A DNA stretch of 64,000 nucleotides from a virus. The notes below the pieces were generated by a model, which was given only the letters and a program-made list of their open reading frames with translations, was not told the origin of the DNA and did no database searches. The position numbers and the translations under genes are program-made. Shown one piece after another: positions 16,468 through 24,863 of the stretch (position 1 is its first letter; each line of letters opens with the position of its first letter). The DNA lies in the IMG/VR virus record IMGVR_UViG_3300032287_003622, positions 1 through 64,000 of that record; one strand, given 5' to 3'.

Positions 16468-19125
16468 TTGAGTTACGTAGACGCACTTTTTGATCGTGAA
16501 CACGATCGCATACATGTAGTTGAACGCAGAGATAGCGAACGTCGCTATCAGGAATACCCGGCCAACTATGTGTTCTATTACGATGATCCCCGTGGCAAGT
16601 TTGTCAGTATCTATGGCAACCCAGTCAGCCGCTTTAGCACTAGAAACAACAAAGAATTCCGTAAAGAGATCCGCATACAGTCGGGCAAACAACTGTATGA
16701 ATCAGACATCAATCCCATATTCCGTTGCCTAGAGGAAAACTACAAAGGACAAGATGCACCACGCCTGAACGTGGCGTTTTTCGACATTGAAGTAGACTTT
16801 GATTCCGATCGTGGATTCAGTCCACCAGAAGATCCATTTAATCCTATTACTGCTATTTCTGTTTACCTAGGCTGGGTCAACAGATTGATTACCTTGGTAG
16901 TTCCACCCAAGCACATGACCTGGGAGACTGCACAGGAGATTGTGGCCGAGTTTGACGACACCCTGTTATTTGAGCGTGAGGAAGACATGCTCAACACGTT
17001 CCTGGATCTCATTGAGGATGCCGATGCACTTTCGGGTTGGAATTCAGAGGGCTATGATATCCCTTATACTATTAATCGCGTGACCCGTGTGCTCAGCAAA
17101 GATGATACACGCAGATTCTGCTTGTGGAATCAGTATCCCAAAGGCCGAACCTTTGAACGCTTTGGCAATGAAAGTCAGACCTATGACTTGATCGGTCGTG
17201 TGCATATGGACTATATGCAACTGTATAGGAAATACACCTATGAAGAGCGTCATAGTTATAGTCTGGATGCCATCTTGGAGTATGAAGGCCTAGAAGGCAA
17301 GACCAAGTTTGAAGGCACACTAGATGCGTTGTATAATCAAAACTTCAAGAGGTTCATTGAATATAACCGACAGGACGTCAACGGCCTGGCCCAGTTAGAC
17401 AAGAAGCTGAAATTCTTGGACTTGGCCAATACCTTGGCACATGAGAACACAGTGTTGCTACAGACCACCATGGGTGCCGTGGCCGTGACAGAACAGGCCA
17501 TTATCAATGAAGCGCACGAGCGTGGACTTGTAGTGCCTAATCGCAAAGAACGTTACAGTGACGAGGACACACAGGCCGCGGGTGCTTATGTGGCTTATCC
17601 ACGCAAAGGCATACACGAATTTGTGGGCAGCATAGACATCAACAGTCTATATCCTTCGGCAATTCGAGCACTCAATATGGGACCCGAGACCATTGTAGGA
17701 CAACTGCGCCCTGTAATGACTGAACGCTACATTGCTGACAAGATGCGTAGTGGATCGAGTTTTGCTGCGGCCTGGGAAGGCCTGTTTGGCAGTCTTGAAT
17801 ACACTGCTGTCATGGAACAAAAACCGGGCACAGAAATCACTGTAGACTGGCAAGACGGTGAAGAAAGTATTCACAGCGCCGCAGATGTTTGGCGCATGAT
17901 CTTTGACAGCAACCAACCTTGGATGGTCACAGCCAACGGCACTATCTTTACCTATGAACGCGAAGCAGTGATTCCTGGCTTGTTGAAACGTTGGTATGCA
18001 GAACGCAAAGAAATGCAGGCTCGACTCAAAGAATGCAAGAATCTCGAAGATGAAGAATATTGGGACAAGCGTCAGTTGGTCAAAAAGATTAATTTGAATA
18101 GTTTGTATGGCGCTATCTTGAACCCAGGTTGCCGTTTTTTTGACAAACGCATTGGACAAAGCACCACACTCACAGGTCGTGCCATTGCCCGTCACATGGA
18201 TGCCTATGTCAACGAGTGTATCACGGGTGAGTATGATCATGTGGGTGAGGCCATCATTTATGGCGACACAGATTCATGTTACTTCTCAGCCTATCCGGTA
18301 TTAAAACCCGAGATCGAAGCTGGAAACATGATCTGGTCGAAAGAAATGGCTGTGCAGTTATACAACAGCATCGCAGATCAAGTCAATGAAAGTTTTCCTG
18401 GATTTATGGAACAGGCATTCCACGTTCCTCGAGCCATGGGCGAAGTCATACGTGGTGGTAGAGAGATTGTGGCCAGCAAAGGCTTGTTCATTACCAAAAA
18501 GCGTTATGCTGTGCTATACTATGACAAAGAGAACAAACGTGTGGACACACATGGTGAGCCCGGACGGGTCAAGGCCATGGGTCTAGATTTAAAGAGATCT
18601 GACACACCCAAGGTCATCCAAGACTTCCTCAGCGAGATCCTCAACGATGTGCTCACAGGTAAAACACGTGAGCAGGTCATTGAAAAGATCCGTGAGTTTA
18701 AATATGCTTTCAAAGAGAGACCGGGTTGGGAAAAGGGCAGTCCCAAGCGTGTGAACAACTTGACCAAGTATGCCAAGGAAGAAGAACGCTTGGGCAAAGC
18801 CAACATGCCCGGCCATGTGCGTGCCGCAATCAACTGGAACAACTTGCGTAAAATGAACTCGGACAAGTATAGCATGCAGATCGTGGATGGCATGAAGACC
18901 ATTGTGTGCAAGCTGAAATCAAATCCGTTGGGGTGGACCAGCATAGGTTATCCCACAGACGAAACCAACTTGCCCGCATGGTTCCGGGAACTGCCGTTTG
19001 ACGATGCAGACATGGAGCAGACTGTGGTAGATCAAAAACTAGACAACTTGCTGGGTGTGTTGGATTGGGATCTCAAATCAGCCACCAACACAGAAAACAC
19101 TTTTCAAGCACTGTTTGATTGGTAA
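16468..19125 (+). CDS. 43: Family B DNA polymerase (T4 gp43-like)
   Basis: 885 residues. TTG start at 16468 with TGGAG upstream; the MSYVDALFDREHDRI beginning is what I expect for marine gp43. Exonuclease motifs: FFDIEVDFDSD (ExoI), SGWNSEGYDIPY (ExoII), YNRQDVNG (ExoIII). Polymerase motifs: IDINSLYPSAIRAL (A), KKINLNSLYGAILNPG (B), IYGDTDSCYF (C). All catalytic acids are present, so both replication and proofreading should be active. It is the replicative polymerase, working with the clamp encoded at 20139. Its 3' end is followed almost directly by the next ATG. Confidence 0.97.
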   Translation: MSYVDALFDREHDRIHVVERRDSERRYQEYPANYVFYYDDPRGKFVSIYGNPVSRFSTRNNKEFRKEIRIQSGKQLYESDINPIFRCLEENYKGQDAPRLNVAFFDIEVDFDSDRGFSPPEDPFNPITAISVYLGWVNRLITLVVPPKHMTWETAQEIVAEFDDTLLFEREEDMLNTFLDLIEDADALSGWNSEGYDIPYTINRVTRVLSKDDTRRFCLWNQYPKGRTFERFGNESQTYDLIGRVHMDYMQLYRKYTYEERHSYSLDAILEYEGLEGKTKFEGTLDALYNQNFKRFIEYNRQDVNGLAQLDKKLKFLDLANTLAHENTVLLQTTMGAVAVTEQAIINEAHERGLVVPNRKERYSDEDTQAAGAYVAYPRKGIHEFVGSIDINSLYPSAIRALNMGPETIVGQLRPVMTERYIADKMRSGSSFAAAWEGLFGSLEYTAVMEQKPGTEITVDWQDGEESIHSAADVWRMIFDSNQPWMVTANGTIFTYEREAVIPGLLKRWYAERKEMQARLKECKNLEDEEYWDKRQLVKKINLNSLYGAILNPGCRFFDKRIGQSTTLTGRAIARHMDAYVNECITGEYDHVGEAIIYGDTDSCYFSAYPVLKPEIEAGNMIWSKEMAVQLYNSIADQVNESFPGFMEQAFHVPRAMGEVIRGGREIVASKGLFITKKRYAVLYYDKENKRVDTHGEPGRVKAMGLDLKRSDTPKVIQDFLSEILNDVLTGKTREQVIEKIREFKYAFKERPGWEKGSPKRVNNLTKYAKEEERLGKANMPGHVRAAINWNNLRKMNSDKYSMQIVDGMKTIVCKLKSNPLGWTSIGYPTDETNLPAWFRELPFDDADMEQTVVDQKLDNLLGVLDWDLKSATNTENTFQALFDW

Positions 19126-19126
19126 T

Positions 19127-20107
19127 ATGAAACTTAGTGAATTAGTTGCCTACAAAAATCAATTAGAATCTATCAGCGTCATGCCGATAGCTCGCACAAC
19201 TTTGGATGATTTAGAAAAAATCAATCATGTTGTGAAAAACAACAAATTGCAAATGAATTTTCACGTTCAGCAATTGCAAAATCAAAAAGAAGTAATACAT
19301 CAGGCTTTTGATTGTTTTGAATCAAATTTACAAATACTGAAACAAGAAGTGCAAGAGTTGATTACTCACAATGAAAAGGCATTGTTTCAAAAAAGTTATA
19401 GTCAGTATGAAAAAGTCAAACAAGAACTCAATTGCGAGCAACTGATAAACGCTCACAATGAGCAGATACTCAATAGAACTATATCTACTGGGCTAGATCC
19501 CGAGCAAATTCAACTTTCAAGGATAGCACGCTACAGCGATTGGCGTCAAGCTGCGGTGATCATACGCCCGGCAAGAGAAATTTTTATTGAACACATGGTA
19601 GCCAATGATCCTCTTTATATCTTAGACGAAAGTCATGATCTTTTGAAACCGGCCATGTCAAAGTTCAACGAACTTTATCAAAATAGACTACGACCATACG
19701 TGGTTGATGAAGATGCCAACACGCCCTTGTTGATAAAAATTCCTGATGCTCAAATTGGCACATTTTTAGTATATAATTTTTTCAACTACAAACCTTTTGA
19801 AGTTATCAAAAACTATTTGGAACAAATTTATCAAAAACTCAGACCTGGCGGGATATTACTAATGACCTTCAATGATTGCGATCGTTACAAAGCAGTGATT
19901 TTGGCCGAAAGTGGTTATGCCTGTTACACTCCTGGCGGCATGGTAAGGAGTTGGGCCAAGAAAGTTGGTTTTGAAGAAATATTTTGCTATCACGACGACA
20001 GTCCTAGCACATGGATTGAATTTAGGAAACCAGGTGAATTTGTTTCATTGCGTGGCGGGCAGGCGCTGGCAAAAATATTACCTAAAACCATTGAAAAATC
20101 TAAATGA
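19127..20107 (+). CDS. Coiled-coil protein with C-terminal methyltransferase-like domain
   Basis: 326 residues from the ATG at 19127, one base after the polymerase stop. The N-terminal ~130 residues are predicted coiled coil (VQQLQNQKEVIHQAFDCFES). The C-terminal part resembles a SAM methyltransferase core end (IYQKLRPGGILLMTFNDCD) without an obvious GxGxG loop. It is more AT-rich than its neighbours. Function unknown; position between polymerase and clamp suggests a replication-linked or late acquired gene. Confidence 0.55.
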   Translation: MKLSELVAYKNQLESISVMPIARTTLDDLEKINHVVKNNKLQMNFHVQQLQNQKEVIHQAFDCFESNLQILKQEVQELITHNEKALFQKSYSQYEKVKQELNCEQLINAHNEQILNRTISTGLDPEQIQLSRIARYSDWRQAAVIIRPAREIFIEHMVANDPLYILDESHDLLKPAMSKFNELYQNRLRPYVVDEDANTPLLIKIPDAQIGTFLVYNFFNYKPFEVIKNYLEQIYQKLRPGGILLMTFNDCDRYKAVILAESGYACYTPGGMVRSWAKKVGFEEIFCYHDDSPSTWIEFRKPGEFVSLRGGQALAKILPKTIEKSK

Positions 20108-20119
20108 TCCCCGTATAAT
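20091..20119 (+). promoter_or_regulatory. Sigma70 promoter of the sliding clamp
   Basis: TTGAAA (20091-20096), 17-base spacer, TATAAT (20114-20119), then AAGGAG before the ATG at 20139. The -35 box lies inside the end of the preceding gene. Confidence 0.7.
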
Positions 20120-20138
20120 CAAACACAAGGAGAAATTC

Positions 20139-20861
20139 ATGAAAGATCATTTGTTAGACTTAGTAGAACACACACAAAAATTAGGCTGTATTGACTTGAT
20201 TAAAATCACCGGTGACGACAAAAACACGTCGATCAGTGCAGTTGCTGAAGATCGGTCAGTGGTGATAGAAGGTGTTTTTGCTGCGCCTGTGGCCGAATTC
20301 ATTGGCAATTTTGGTATGCCTAACTTGCCCAAACTGCGTATCCTACTGGGCTTGCCAGAGTATCAAGAAAAGGCCAAGCTGAGTATCACACGCAAGGACA
20401 CTGGTGCGCCCGACGGCATCAATTTTGAAAATGCTGCCGGCGACTTCAAAAACAACTACAGATTCATGGCGTCAGAGATTATCAACGAAAAACTCAAGCC
20501 AGTCAAGTTCAAAGGAGTGAACTGGCACATTGAGTTTACTCCCACAGTGGCGGCTATTCAACGACTCAAGATGCAGGCACAGGCCAATGCCGAAGAAATA
20601 AACTTCCAGGCTCGCACAGTTAGCAAAGATTTACAATTTGTGTTTGGTGATCACTCAACGCACTCGGGCAATTTTGTGTTCCAGCACGATGTAACTGGCA
20701 CACTCAAACGTGCATGGTCTTGGCCCATTGGCCTGGTTACTTCTATCTTGGACCTGACCGGTGACAAAACATTCCGCATCAGTGATGATGGCGCCGCCCA
20801 GATCACCGTGGATTCGGGTCTGGCTGTTTACAACTACATACTTCCAGCACAAAGCAAGTGA
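20139..20861 (+). CDS. 45: Sliding clamp (T4 gp45-like)
   Basis: About 240 residues; ATG at 20139 has a good AAGGAG. It carries the clamp pattern: SVVIEGVFAAPVAEFIGNF (domain I strand-helix), NLPKLRILLGLPEY, and a C-terminal repeat with ISDDGAAQITVDSGLAVYNY. The length matches T4 gp45 (~228). It tethers the polymerase to DNA and in T4 also couples late transcription to replication. Sequence similarity by eye is modest; promoter and location after gp43 support the call. Confidence 0.75.
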   Translation: MKDHLLDLVEHTQKLGCIDLIKITGDDKNTSISAVAEDRSVVIEGVFAAPVAEFIGNFGMPNLPKLRILLGLPEYQEKAKLSITRKDTGAPDGINFENAAGDFKNNYRFMASEIINEKLKPVKFKGVNWHIEFTPTVAAIQRLKMQAQANAEEINFQARTVSKDLQFVFGDHSTHSGNFVFQHDVTGTLKRAWSWPIGLVTSILDLTGDKTFRISDDGAAQITVDSGLAVYNYILPAQSK

Positions 20862-22432
20862 CCCAAGACAACCTGACTGCCAAACAGTCAGACTACGCCA
20901 TCTTTCTCCCAGCCATTTCGGGATTCTATGCCACATTCATAGGCAAGCAACGTGATCCGGTGAACGGTCCTTATGTGGATCCGGCCAGGATGCCTGTGGG
21001 TATCCAGGACATGGAGCAGATGAACTGGCTGAATCCGCAAAAAGCCTTGTTTCCATATCGGTGGAGCCTGTATTCGGGTGGTCATGCCAACTTGGATCTC
21101 AACAAACAGGACTGGAGTGAAGACATGGTTCGCAACCGTGATCCCAACACTCTCATGCTAGGCGACTCGGGCGGATTCCAAATTGCCAAGGGTCTGTGGG
21201 AAGGTGACTGGCGTGCCGGATCTGGTTGTGCCAAAGCACAGAAGAAAAGAGAAGCTGTGCTGAAATGGTTGGACACAATCAGTGACTATTGCATGACGCT
21301 CGACATTCCAACCTGGGTCATACACGACAAGAAAGCTGCTGCGGCTTGTAAAATCAGCACCTTGCAAGAAGCTGTGGATGCCACCAAGTTCAACAACGAA
21401 TACTTCATGCGGCATCGTCGAGGCAAGGCCAATGGCGGAACCCGGATCTTAAACGTGCTACAGGGTGCCAATCATGCCGACGCAGATCGCTGGTATGACA
21501 TCATGAAACACTACTGTGACCCTGTGAAATATCCTGACACCCATTTTGATGGCTGGGCCATGGGTGGTCAGAACATGTGCGATGTGCATCTGGTACTACG
21601 ACGTCTTGTGGCCTTGCGTCACGATGGCTTGTTACGAGAAGGCGTGCATGATTGGATGCACTTCCTGGGCACAAGTAAATTGGAGTGGGCAGTCCTGCTC
21701 ACCGACATCCAGCGTGCTGTGCGTCGGTATGTGAATCCGGCCTTTACTATCAGCTTTGACTGTGCGTCGCCGTTCTTGGCCACAGCCAATGGACAAGTAT
21801 ATCATCACATTGACTTGCCAGATCGTGAAAAGTGGTGCTATCGCATGAGCCCCATCGTGGATGACAAAAAGTATGCCACAGACACACGTCAATTTGGACC
21901 AGCTGTGTTGGCCGATGGCTTGATCAATCACTTTGATGAAAGCCCGATCAGTCGTCGACTACAGATGAAGGACATCTGTATCTACAAGCCCGGTGACCTG
22001 AACAAGATCGGCAAGGAAGGCAAGACGTCGTGGGATAGTTTCAGCTATGCTCTGCTTATGGGTCACAATGTTTGGATGCACATAGAAGCCGTGCAACGTG
22101 CCAACCGCGAGTATGATTCGGGCAAGTGGCCGGCCATGATGTGGAATCAAAATGGTGATCATGCCCGATTCCGTGACATCGTAGATGCCATATTCGTCAC
22201 TGACAATCGTGAAGAATCTGAAGCCATAATCGAACACTATGACCGTTACTGGATGGACATCGTAGGCACACGTGGATTCAAAGGCAAGAAAGCCAAAAAC
22301 GCACACAGCCAGTTCAACGCCTTGTTCGAAACTGTTGACGACGAAGCAGATGATAGTGTAAACTTAGATGTAGACTTTAGCCCGGACCAACAGGCCCGAT
22401 TAGATCAACTCGAACATGAACAAATCCGATGA
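20858..22432 (+). CDS. dpdA: DpdA-like tRNA-guanine transglycosylase paralogue (DNA 7-deazaguanine insertion)
   Basis: 524 residues; GTG start overlaps the clamp stop. TGT-fold signatures: MLGDSGGFQIAKG (catalytic Asp ~103), FDGWAMGGQN (base-recognition Gly motif ~231), HFLGTSKLEWAVL, and SFDCASPF with the nucleophile Asp ~301. The usual C-terminal CxCxxC zinc site of bacterial Tgt is not seen, and the protein is longer than Tgt (~375), which fits phage DpdA enzymes that exchange guanine in DNA for a 7-deazaguanine. FolE, QueD and QueE in this window could supply the precursor. QueC is not seen here. Confidence 0.8.
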   Translation: MTQDNLTAKQSDYAIFLPAISGFYATFIGKQRDPVNGPYVDPARMPVGIQDMEQMNWLNPQKALFPYRWSLYSGGHANLDLNKQDWSEDMVRNRDPNTLMLGDSGGFQIAKGLWEGDWRAGSGCAKAQKKREAVLKWLDTISDYCMTLDIPTWVIHDKKAAAACKISTLQEAVDATKFNNEYFMRHRRGKANGGTRILNVLQGANHADADRWYDIMKHYCDPVKYPDTHFDGWAMGGQNMCDVHLVLRRLVALRHDGLLREGVHDWMHFLGTSKLEWAVLLTDIQRAVRRYVNPAFTISFDCASPFLATANGQVYHHIDLPDREKWCYRMSPIVDDKKYATDTRQFGPAVLADGLINHFDESPISRRLQMKDICIYKPGDLNKIGKEGKTSWDSFSYALLMGHNVWMHIEAVQRANREYDSGKWPAMMWNQNGDHARFRDIVDAIFVTDNREESEAIIEHYDRYWMDIVGTRGFKGKKAKNAHSQFNALFETVDDEADDSVNLDVDFSPDQQARLDQLEHEQIR

Positions 22433-22944
22433 ACCGAGAAGGACACGAAGACATAAGTTTCTTTGTAGGCACTGAAGTAGAACACACGCCGGCATTTGGT
22501 CTAAAGACCCTGTTTGTGATTGGAATACAACCAGTGGAAGACATACGGCACTGGTACAAACATCACGGTTGTGAACACATTTACTTTGGTGCCAATCAAA
22601 GTTTTCCTAACCTAGAAATCTATGATGCGGACGGATGGCGTCCATGGGAAAGGATGATCCAGGACTGTCTTGACACCAGATTACTATGCACACTTGATCT
22701 GGATGTGACTTGTGCCGAGGGACTGTTGGAAAGCAGTCTGGTTGAGTATAACAACTTTATACCCATGTTGTCGGTCAAACTACCTTACATCAGACAGTTA
22801 GGCTACAATGCCACACTCAAGATCGACGACCGAGATTTTGAAGCAACCAATGCCGGAGTTTGGTGTCACAGTCTACATGATTTACAAAAACGTCGGATGT
22901 TTACACCTTGGTCTAAATATACCCAAGATGAGGTCATAAAATGA
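22429..22944 (+). CDS. Conserved protein coupled to DpdA
   Basis: 171 residues, ATGA overlap with dpdA. Notable segments: FFVGTEVEHTPAFGLKTLFV, HHGCEHIYFGANQSFP, LCTLDLDVTCAEGLLES, GVWCHSLHDL. The alternating strand/helix pattern suggests an alpha/beta fold. I recall a similar protein beside transglycosylase genes in other marine phages. Tight translational coupling suggests a role in the same DNA modification. Function not known. Confidence 0.6.
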   Translation: MNREGHEDISFFVGTEVEHTPAFGLKTLFVIGIQPVEDIRHWYKHHGCEHIYFGANQSFPNLEIYDADGWRPWERMIQDCLDTRLLCTLDLDVTCAEGLLESSLVEYNNFIPMLSVKLPYIRQLGYNATLKIDDRDFEATNAGVWCHSLHDLQKRRMFTPWSKYTQDEVIK

Positions 22945-23165
22945 ATGTCAAAGAGCAAGCAGAAAACGCAATTTATCGTGCCATGAACTTGCAGGAGTTC
23001 ACGGTGTTGCGAGATGAAAACGACATGATTCTCAACGGAACCATACGCTATGACATCTGGCATAAGCCAGGAACCGCATACCGCATCACAGTGCCGGCCA
23101 TGAGCCAGGCCGAAGCCGAAGCCCGTGTGGATGAATGGATCCGTGAAATGAGGAACGCAGGATGA
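22941..23165 (+). CDS. Small conserved hypothetical protein (74 aa)
   Basis: ATGA overlap with the preceding gene. Strand-rich centre (YDIWHKPGTAYRITVPAMSQ) and a C-terminal amphipathic helix (EAEARVDEWIREMRNAG). No motif recognised; it belongs to the dpdA operon by overlap. Confidence 0.6.
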   Translation: MNVKEQAENAIYRAMNLQEFTVLRDENDMILNGTIRYDIWHKPGTAYRITVPAMSQAEAEARVDEWIREMRNAG

Positions 23166-23500
23166 TACGCTGGTTATGGAGCCGCATGTTGAAGTGGGGG
23201 TGGGATTTCAGTCGCGAACTGGATCGGTTAAATGACGATGATCCTGTAGCACGCTTTCGAAGTAGAGTGGCAAAGATCAGAGGTGAAGTCGTAAGCATAG
23301 ATGATAGTGATTCGGGAGTGGAACTACACGATCCTATCACATTCCGTGTGCAGGCCGTGAGTGGTGGTACCTTGGTCGAAACACGTTGGTATGACTCTAA
23401 AACTGACAATCAAATTCGCAAACTGCACATCGTAACCGGCGAAGAAAACTTAGGTGAAGCTGTTGGTAAAATTGTAACCATGGAGTTGTTAAAACGATGA
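23162..23500 (+). CDS. Conserved hypothetical protein (112 aa)
   Basis: ATGA overlap. Trp-rich N-terminus (MIRWLWSRMLKWGWDFSREL) may be amphipathic and membrane-facing. The rest is mixed alpha/beta with FRVQAVSGGTLVETRWYDSK. Last gene of the dpdA operon before the homing endonuclease. Confidence 0.6.
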   Translation: MIRWLWSRMLKWGWDFSRELDRLNDDDPVARFRSRVAKIRGEVVSIDDSDSGVELHDPITFRVQAVSGGTLVETRWYDSKTDNQIRKLHIVTGEENLGEAVGKIVTMELLKR

Positions 23501-23519
23501 TATAATATGGGTCAGTTTC

Positions 23520-23527
23520 CATAAATA
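23520..23527 (+). promoter_or_regulatory. Late promoter-like box CATAAATA
   Basis: CATAAATA 19 bases before the ATG at 23546, followed by AAGGAG. A TATAAT (23501-23506) lies just upstream without a good -35. Likely drives the GIY-YIG gene independently of the dpdA operon. Confidence 0.45.
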
Positions 23528-23545
23528 AACATAAGGAGAAAACTT

Positions 23546-24169
23546 ATGTATTACATATATGGATTATTTGACCCACTTAAAAACGAGCTGTTCTATATAG
23601 GAAAAGGTAAAACATCTAATAATAGACACAAAGATCATCTGACAGAAAGACGAGGGAAAGAAAATAAACTGCGTTGGCAAAGAATATGTCATTTAAGAAA
23701 GGCTGGAACTGAACCTGTTGTTCAAATATTACAGGACAATATAGAATGTGAAGAAACTGCTTACAATGAGGAAACAAAACTTATTAAACATTATGGCAAA
23801 ATCATTGACAACACCGGTATCCTTACAAACATATTAGATGATGCTAGACCACCTAGTTGGAAAGGTAGGATCAAAAGTGCCGAACATAGAAAAAACTTAT
23901 CGTTAGCACATATTGGAAAAAAACTTTCAGAAGAAACAAAACAAAAAATATTAGAAACCAAAAGAAAGAACGGAACATTTAAATCTGGTATGGAAGGTAA
24001 AAAACATAGTTCAGAAACCAAACAAAAAATCAGTGATAAAAAGAGAAATGTTTCAATGAGCATTGACAGCAGTATGAAAAAAAGTGTAAAATTAAAAGGA
24101 AAGCCTTGGTCAGAAGCAAGACGATTGGCATCTCTAACTCAACGCAAAACAGGACCCAAACCAAAATGA
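23546..24169 (+). CDS. GIY-YIG homing endonuclease
   Basis: 207 residues. N-terminal GIY-YIG nuclease domain: MYYIYGLFDP (YIY) and LFYIGKGKTSNNRHKDHL with the conserved Gly and Arg/His. The C-terminal half has repeated DNA-binding NUMOD3-type motifs (IKSAEHRKNLSLAHIGKKLS, KHSSETKQKISDKKR, PWSEARRLASLT). It resembles freestanding T4 Seg/Mob endonucleases. A/T-rich, lysine-rich codon use differs from its neighbours, indicating separate acquisition. Its stop overlaps the next ATG (ATGA), so it is a clean insertion between genes. Confidence 0.9.
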   Translation: MYYIYGLFDPLKNELFYIGKGKTSNNRHKDHLTERRGKENKLRWQRICHLRKAGTEPVVQILQDNIECEETAYNEETKLIKHYGKIIDNTGILTNILDDARPPSWKGRIKSAEHRKNLSLAHIGKKLSEETKQKILETKRKNGTFKSGMEGKKHSSETKQKISDKKRNVSMSIDSSMKKSVKLKGKPWSEARRLASLTQRKTGPKPK

Positions 24170-24630
24170 TTCAAGAACAAAGAGAAACGATTGAAAGAAT
24201 CAAAGAACACGCAGAAAGAAAAATATATGTGCAGTTTCAAAAGGAAGGCATTCATTGCTATCCAGCGGCCGCCACAGACCCCAAGTTAAATACCGCAGGA
24301 GAGTATGATGTATCGTTTCTTGCTAATGCTCATAGGCACATTTTTCATTTCCGGGTGTGGATCGATGTATTCCACAATGACCGAGACATTGAATTCATCC
24401 AGTTCAAACGCTGGCTCGAAAACCTTTACAGTGGGACCGGTCCCTATAATGAAAATCGAGTTTTAGAATTAGATTTCAAATCGTGTGAGATGATCGCCGA
24501 TGACCTGTACACTCAGATAGCCGGTCGCTACCCTGAGCGTGCTGTATGGATTGAGGTAGCCGAAGATGGCGAGAACGGTTGCCTTATCAAGTATGAACTT
24601 TCTCGTCCTAACTTATCAATCAAAATTTAA
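24166..24630 (+). CDS. Conserved phage protein, possible T-fold (QueD-like) domain
   Basis: 154 residues from the ATG at 24166. The order NAHRHIFHFRVWIDVF (His cluster followed by a strand), IEFIQFKRWLENLY, LDFKSCEMIADDLY and WIEVAEDGENGCLIKYEL resembles the strand-helix-strand scheme of tunnelling-fold enzymes such as QueD/6-PTPS, including the late V-E-x-x-E/G-A/C motif. The zinc ligands are not clear, and a canonical QueD exists at 34002. Function unknown. Confidence 0.5.
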   Translation: MIQEQRETIERIKEHAERKIYVQFQKEGIHCYPAAATDPKLNTAGEYDVSFLANAHRHIFHFRVWIDVFHNDRDIEFIQFKRWLENLYSGTGPYNENRVLELDFKSCEMIADDLYTQIAGRYPERAVWIEVAEDGENGCLIKYELSRPNLSIKI

Positions 24631-24641
24631 GAGGAAACACT

Positions 24642-24863
24642 ATGGGCAAGCGTGAATATCGTCCCAATCCCAGAGCCATCCAGGTCATGGAAGAACTAGA
24701 TCGCTTTTTGGATTTTTGTAAAGACTTTGGTTACAGATTCCGTGAAGAAGATCTTTACAACTTCAAAGCCTATGCCTGGCAACAATACAACAAGTTCAGC
24801 CAAGGAAAAAACGCCAAAAACATGTGGGTGGAAGATGCCCGCAGACTGGGACGCAACATATGA
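24642..24863 (+). CDS. Small helical hypothetical protein (73 aa)
   Basis: Basic helical protein (MEELDRFLDFCKDFGYRFRE...YAWQQYNKFSQGKNAKNMW) with GAGGAAA as ribosome binding site. Overlaps the glycosyltransferase start by ATGA. No recognisable family. Confidence 0.6.
   Translation: MGKREYRPNPRAIQVMEELDRFLDFCKDFGYRFREEDLYNFKAYAWQQYNKFSQGKNAKNMWVEDARRLGRNI

Noticed and set aside
17647-18240. 197-codon minus-strand frame inside DNA polymerase
   Set aside because: It lies wholly opposite conserved polymerase motifs A and B; codon pattern follows the sense gene.
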